64,000 bases of DNA from Streptomyces sp. P3. Lineage in GTDB: Bacteria > Actinomycetota > Actinomycetes > Streptomycetales > Streptomycetaceae. The notes beneath the pieces were generated by a model. That model had not been told where the DNA came from. It was given only the letters and a program-made list of their open reading frames with translations, and made no database searches. Positions within the stretch are counted from its first letter, which is position 1, and each line of letters starts with the position of its first letter. The position numbers and the translations under genes were made by a program. Positions 59,549-64,000 of this stretch are shown here, in pieces. The DNA is taken from positions 2,852,001 through 2,916,000 of the forward strand of contig JAFEKX020000001.1 in NCBI GenBank assembly GCA_016893485.2. The letters are read 5' to 3'.

Positions 59549-60430
59549 GTGAGCAGCAAGCCCCCCCTCCCCGTCTCCCGCAACCCCGTCGGCGGCCATG
59601 TCCCCGTGGCCGGCGGCCTCCACTCCGTGGGCCTGTCCTACGCCCGTGAGCTGGCCGCCGAGGCCGTACAGGTCTTCGTCGCCAACCCGCGCGGCTGGGC
59701 CACACCGGCCGGGAACCCGCGCCAGGACGAGGAGTTCCGCGCGGTCTGCGAGGCGGAGTCGATCCCGGCGTACGTGCACGCCCCGTATCTGATCAACTTC
59801 GGCTCGCACACCGAGGCGACGGTCGAGAGGTCGGTGGAGTCCCTACGGCACTCGCTGCGGCGCGGCCGGGAGATCGGCGCGCTCGGTGTCGTCGTGCACA
59901 CCGGGAGCGCGACGGGCGGGCGGGAGCGGTCGGTGGCGCTGGCGCAGGTGCGGGAGCATCTGCTGCCGCTGCTGGACGAGTTGACCCATGACGACGACCC
60001 GCTCCTGCTCCTGGAGTCGACGGCAGGCCAGGGTTTCTCGCTCTGCTCCCGGACCTGGGACTTCGGCCCGTACTTCGACGCCCTGGACGCCCATCCGAAG
60101 CTGGGCGTCTGCCTGGACACGTGCCACATCTTCGCCGCCGGGCACGACCTGACCGGCCCGAGCGGTATGCACCAGACCCTCGACCTGCTGGTGGACACGG
60201 TCGGCGAGGGGCGGCTGAAGCTGATCCACGCCAACGACTCCAAGGACGTCGTCGGCGCCCACAAGGACCGTCACGAGAACATCGGCTCCGGCCACATCGG
60301 CGAGGACCCCTTCCGTGCCCTGATGACCCACCCGGCGACCGAGGGCGTACCGCTGATCATCGAGACGCCCGGGGGCAAGGAAGGGCACGCGGCGGACGTG
60401 GAGCGACTGAAGAAGCTCAGGGACGCGTAG
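59549..60430 (+). CDS. nfo: Endonuclease IV (AP endonuclease)
   Basis: This zinc enzyme cleaves abasic sites in base-excision repair. The 293-residue frame is intact. Trinuclear-zinc ligands of the family are seen in LLESTAGQG, CLDTCHIFAAGHD, LIHANDSKDVVGAHKDRHEN with IGSGHIGE after it, and IIETPG. The N-terminal HVPVAGGLHSVGLSYAREL is typical of actinobacterial Nfo. GTG 59549 lies 33 bases after the kinase stop on the same strand, so co-transcription with the kinase is possible. No ribosome site stands out. Confidence 0.92.
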   Translation: MSSKPPLPVSRNPVGGHVPVAGGLHSVGLSYARELAAEAVQVFVANPRGWATPAGNPRQDEEFRAVCEAESIPAYVHAPYLINFGSHTEATVERSVESLRHSLRRGREIGALGVVVHTGSATGGRERSVALAQVREHLLPLLDELTHDDDPLLLLESTAGQGFSLCSRTWDFGPYFDALDAHPKLGVCLDTCHIFAAGHDLTGPSGMHQTLDLLVDTVGEGRLKLIHANDSKDVVGAHKDRHENIGSGHIGEDPFRALMTHPATEGVPLIIETPGGKEGHAADVERLKKLRDA

Positions 60431-60433
60431 GGC

Positions 60434-61047
60434 TCACAGTTCGGGTCCCTCGCCGGGGCCCTCCTGGTACGAGTACCGCTGCTCCTTCCAGGGATCGCCC
60501 ACGTTGTGGTAGCCCCGCTCCTCCCAGAACCCGCGCCGGTCCGCCGTCATGTACTCGACGCCCCGGACCCACTTCGGGCCCTTCCAGGCGTACAGGTGGG
60601 GACGACCAGGCGGAGGGGGAAGCCGTGTTCCGCGGTGAGGAGTTCGCCGTCCTTGTGGGTGGCGAAGATGGTGCCGGGAGCGGCGAAGTCCGTGAGCCGG
60701 AGGTTGGCGCTGAAGCCGTACTCCGCCCAGACCATGACGTGGGTGACGGAGGGTGCCGGCGGGGCGGTGTCGAGGATCGTGCGGGCGGGGATGCCGCCCC
60801 ATTCGGCGCCGAGCATGCTGAACTTCGTGACGCAGTGCAGGTCGGCCACTACGGACTCGTAGGGCAGGGCCGTGAACTCGTCGTGGTTCCAGCAGTGCTT
60901 GTCGCCGTCCGCGGTGGCGCCGAAGACCCTGAACTCCCAGCGCTCGGGACGGAACTTGGGCACCGGGCCGTAGTGGGTGACCGGCCAGCCGCGCTGGAGC
61001 CGCTGGCCCGGTGGCAGCTCGGACTGTTCGACCCCTCTCTGACCCAT
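60434..61047 (-). CDS. Sulfite oxidase-like molybdopterin-binding protein (frame broken)
   Basis: This is a soluble oxidoreductase of the sulfite oxidase / YedY-like molybdopterin fold, 204 residues after repair. Signatures are PRFxPxxWxFRVFG (here [14 protein letters not shown]), the molybdenum-ligand cysteine in [18 protein letters not shown] and the basic C-terminal part [18 protein letters not shown]. The frame breaks at 60598-60601. No signal peptide is present. The substrate is unknown; the family handles oxidised sulfur or methionine sulfoxide. GGATGGAG lies just before ATG 61047. It is convergent with nfo, three bases apart. Confidence 0.86.
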
Positions 61048-61206
61048 GACTCCATCCTGACAGACCGGGGCCGGTGCACATGACCGGCTCTGGGCGGATT
61101 CGGGCAACTCCTACTAAGCATGCACTTACTGGACGACGTCTTCGCGCCGGTGCAATCATGCGGCGCAACCCGCCAGTTCCACCCGTTTCTGGAAGGAGCC
61201 TCTGCG

Positions 61207-61683
61207 ATGCAGGGCGACCCCGAGGTCCTCGAGTTCCTCAACGAGCAGCTCACCGGTGAGCTGACCGCGATCAACCAGTACTGGCTGCACTACCGCATCC
61301 AGGACAACAACGGCTGGACCAAGCTCGCCAGGTACACGCGTGAAGAGTCCATCGACGAGATGAAGCACGCGGACAAGATCACCGAGCGCATCCTGATGCT
61401 CGACGGTCTGCCGAACTACCAGCGGCTCTTCCACGTCCGGGTCGGCCAGACGGTCACCGAGATGTTCCAGGCGGACCGGCAGGTGGAGGTCGAGGCGATC
61501 GACCGCCTCAAGCGCGGGATCGAGGTGATGCGCACGAAGGGCGACATCACGTCGGCCAACATCTTCGAGGACATCCTCGAGGACGAGGAGCACCACATCG
61601 ACTACCTGGACACCCAGCTCCAGCTGATCGAGCAGCTCGGCGAGGCGCTGTACATCGCGCAGCAGATCGAGCAGCCCAGCTGA
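61207..61683 (+). CDS. bfr: Bacterioferritin
   Basis: This haem-containing iron-storage protein assembles as a 24-mer shell. 158 residues, intact: [20 protein letters not shown], with ferroxidase ligands in [34 protein letters not shown] and [14 protein letters not shown]; the haem-ligand methionine is in [20 protein letters not shown] or nearby. ATG 61207 follows AAGGAG. It is convergent with bfd, 13 bases apart, the typical bfr-bfd pairing; iron release needs the Bfd partner. A promoter could not be fixed in the 159 bases upstream. Confidence 0.95.
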   Translation: MQGDPEVLEFLNEQLTGELTAINQYWLHYRIQDNNGWTKLARYTREESIDEMKHADKITERILMLDGLPNYQRLFHVRVGQTVTEMFQADRQVEVEAIDRLKRGIEVMRTKGDITSANIFEDILEDEEHHIDYLDTQLQLIEQLGEALYIAQQIEQPS

Positions 61684-61696
61684 GAACCGTCCGCCC

Positions 61697-61939
61697 CTAA
61701 GCGGCTTCGTCCAGCTCGGCGAGGACCGGCTCACCCTCTTCCGGGAGCATGGTCCCGGCCACGAGGTCACGACGCGGGCAGCTGCCGCGACCGAGGATCG
61801 CCTGGATCCGGCGGACGCACGAACCGCAGTCGGTACCGGCCTTGCAGGCGGAGGCGATCTGGCGGGGCGTGCAGGCACCCCCACCCGCGTGCTGCTGGAC
61901 CTGCGCCTCGGTCACCTGGAAACAGCTGCAGACGTACAC
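61697..61939 (-). CDS. bfd: Bacterioferritin-associated ferredoxin
   Basis: This is a [2Fe-2S] protein that reduces the bacterioferritin core to release iron. 80 residues, intact: VYVCSCFQVTEAQVQQHA, then CTPRQIASACKAGTDCGSCV. The four cluster cysteines are those of CSC and DCGSC plus C of ACKAG, as in BFD/(2Fe-2S)-binding domains. The C-terminal acidic extension (PEEGEPVLAELDEAA) is common in actinobacteria. GTG 61939. The upstream iron box indicates induction when iron is scarce, opposite to the storage protein. Confidence 0.92.
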   Translation of the reverse strand: MYVCSCFQVTEAQVQQHAGGGACTPRQIASACKAGTDCGSCVRRIQAILGRGSCPRRDLVAGTMLPEEGEPVLAELDEAA

Positions 61940-61967
61940 GCGGATTCACCTCCCGCCGGGAACTTGA

Positions 61968-61986
61968 TAAGGCCAACCTAACCTTA
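61968..61986 (-). promoter_or_regulatory. DmdR/IdeR-type iron box before bfd
   Basis: The minus-strand sequence TAAGGTTAGGTTGGCCTTA matches the consensus TTAGGTTAGGCTAACCTAA at 14 of 19 positions, and it lies 28 bases upstream of the bfd start, where it would overlap the promoter. Iron-loaded DmdR1 (the Streptomyces DtxR/IdeR family repressor) would block bfd transcription. Confidence 0.75.
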
Positions 61987-62006
61987 CCCGGCGCGCAGGT
62001 GCCACA

Positions 62007-62056
62007 AAAGTGCTGTGGGGCGGGGATCGTATGTGATCCCCGCCCCACAGCACTTT
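62007..62056. terminator. Terminator of the DAHP synthase gene
   Basis: A perfect 22-base-pair stem (AAAGTGCTGTGGGGCGGGGATC with its complement, shown as two arms) closes a 6-base loop, 20 bases beyond the aroH stop and 21 bases before the bfd iron box. It separates aroH transcription from bfd. Confidence 0.9.
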
Positions 62057-62075
62057 GCTGTAACAGGTGGAACGG

Positions 62076-63427
<1,352 letters not shown>

Positions 63428-63523
63428 GGCCTCAACATTACGGGGTCGTGTCGAGCTATTTTCGCGCGGCTCGACAGGTGAGACACCCGCTCGCCCAGGT
63501 GCGCGTGGGGTAGGGTGCCTCGC
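63428..63523. promoter_or_regulatory. Divergent aroH-trpL promoter region
   Basis: Two -10-like boxes point outward: TAATGT (63435-63440, minus strand) seven bases before the aroH GTG, and TAGGGT (63511-63516, plus strand) seven bases before the leader-peptide ATG. No clear -35 boxes or operator are seen. The short gap implies the two promoters could interfere or share a regulator. Confidence 0.65.
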
Positions 63524-63580
63524 ATGTTCGCGCATTCGACCCGTAACTGGTGGTGGACCGCTCATCCGGCGGCCCACTGA
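63524..63580 (+). CDS. trpL: Trp leader peptide
   Basis: This 18-residue frame reads [18 protein letters not shown] and has three consecutive tryptophan codons at residues 9-11. Stalling at these codons when Trp-tRNA is scarce would prevent formation of the downstream terminator. It lies seven bases after a -10-like box, so translation probably starts at the mRNA 5' end. Streptomyces trpE leaders with three Trp codons are known from S. venezuelae and S. coelicolor. Confidence 0.93.
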   Translation: MFAHSTRNWWWTAHPAAH

Positions 63581-63604
63581 CTGCGCGTACTCCCAGTACT
63601 CCGC

Positions 63605-63629
63605 GAAGGCCGCCCGGGGGGCGGCCTTC
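63605..63629 (+). terminator. trp attenuator terminator hairpin
   Basis: An 11-base-pair GC-rich stem (GAAGGCCGCCC with its complement GGGCGGCCTTC) closes a 3-base loop, 24 bases after the leader peptide stop and 47 bases before trpE. It is followed by GGTGTGT rather than a U run. Competing upstream pairing involving the Trp codon region is expected but not modelled. Confidence 0.88.
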
Positions 63630-63676
63630 GGTGTGTCCGGGGTCCGTTCCTCTCCACGAGAAGGAACCAAGGACCC

Positions 63677-64000
63677 ATGCATCTGGACGACCTGCTCAGC
63701 GATCCCCGCCCGTTCGCCCTGCTGCGCCGTCGCACCCCGGGCCACGACCAGGACGTGATCGAGGTCATGCGCGGCCCGGTCGCCTCCTACGACCGCCTCG
63801 CCGACCTCCCGGCCGAGGGCCTGGCCCTGATCCCCTTCCGCCAGATCCGCGAGCGCGGCTTCGACGTCCGCGACGACGGCACCCCAATGACCTTCCTCAC
63901 CCCCGAGGAGTCGTACGAGATCCCCCTCGCCGACGCCCTGGCCCAGCTGCCCGCGCACGACGTCCGGGTCGAGGGCGGCGGCTTCGACGTCGACGACGAG
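63677..64000 (+). CDS. trpE: Anthranilate synthase component I, N-terminal part (partial)
   Basis: This chorismate-using enzyme starts tryptophan synthesis. Only the first 108 residues are in the window: [40 protein letters not shown] and [20 protein letters not shown] match the N-terminal domain of TrpE, including the region that forms the tryptophan-feedback site. AAGGA precedes ATG 63677. The gene follows the Trp leader and attenuator, which independently supports the identity over a salicylate or p-aminobenzoate synthase. It stays open at the window edge. Confidence 0.9.
   Translation, partial: MHLDDLLSDPRPFALLRRRTPGHDQDVIEVMRGPVASYDRLADLPAEGLALIPFRQIRERGFDVRDDGTPMTFLTPEESYEIPLADALAQLPAHDVRVEGGGFDVDDE

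Overview
The window is high-GC actinobacterial chromosome and reads as the conserved core of a Streptomyces genome. The gene order (dnaE, phoD, rluD-lspA, a DksA/TraR-like protein, ileS, divIVA-ylmG-sepF-ylmE-ylmD-ftsZ-ftsQ-murG-ftsW-murD-mraY-murF-murE-ftsI-ftsL-rsmH, moxR-DUF58-transglutaminase, metF, thiE, thiO-thiS-thiG, a PASTA kinase, bfr-bfd, class II DAHP synthase and trpE) is, from memory, that of the Streptomyces coelicolor SCO2064-SCO2117 interval. No phage, plasmid, insertion sequence, CRISPR array, rRNA or tRNA gene was seen.

Layout. 1-10.4 kb: the 5' part of dnaE, a DUF2252 protein, two membrane-linked proteins, secreted phosphatase phoD, a dienelactone-hydrolase-like enzyme, an MscS-type channel, a short-chain dehydrogenase and a sodium/proton antiporter. 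10.4-14 kb: acetyltransferase, rluD, lspA and a lysine/alanine-rich zinc-finger protein. 14.2-17.6 kb: ileS behind a T-box leader. 17.8-35.6 kb: the division and cell-wall (dcw) cluster, all on the minus strand, with many 4-base gene overlaps. 36-41.6 kb: carbonic anhydrase, then moxR-DUF58-transglutaminase. 41.6-51.2 kb: accessory genes, including an unusual ABC-like ATPase/YhgE/TetR group and a Q/Y/G-rich membrane protein. 51.2-57.4 kb: metF, thiE, an Rv2175c-like protein, an FAD reductase and the riboswitch-controlled thiOSG operon. 57.5-64 kb: PASTA kinase, endonuclease IV, a molybdopterin-type oxidoreductase, bacterioferritin and its ferredoxin, DAHP synthase, and trpE behind a Trp-Trp-Trp attenuator.

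Functionally the window combines peptidoglycan precursor synthesis (murG, murD, mraY, murF, murE), septum assembly (ftsZ, ftsQ, ftsW, ftsI, ftsL, sepF), polar growth (divIVA), cofactor synthesis (thiamine, folate), iron storage and entry into aromatic amino acid synthesis. RNA-based control is prominent: an isoleucine T-box, a TPP riboswitch and a trp attenuator. A DmdR/IdeR-like iron box lies before bfd, and at least eight genes look leaderless.

Quality. About two thirds of the genes, including many essential ones, are split by one-base indels, nearly all missing bases in C or G runs. This is almost certainly a sequence or assembly artefact, so gene coordinates here run from the inferred true start to the inferred true stop across these breaks. 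The most striking biological points are the GAHH form of the class I signature in the isoleucyl-tRNA synthetase, the motif-degenerate ABC ATPase paired with YhgE, and the recurrent -10 box exactly seven bases before the start codon.
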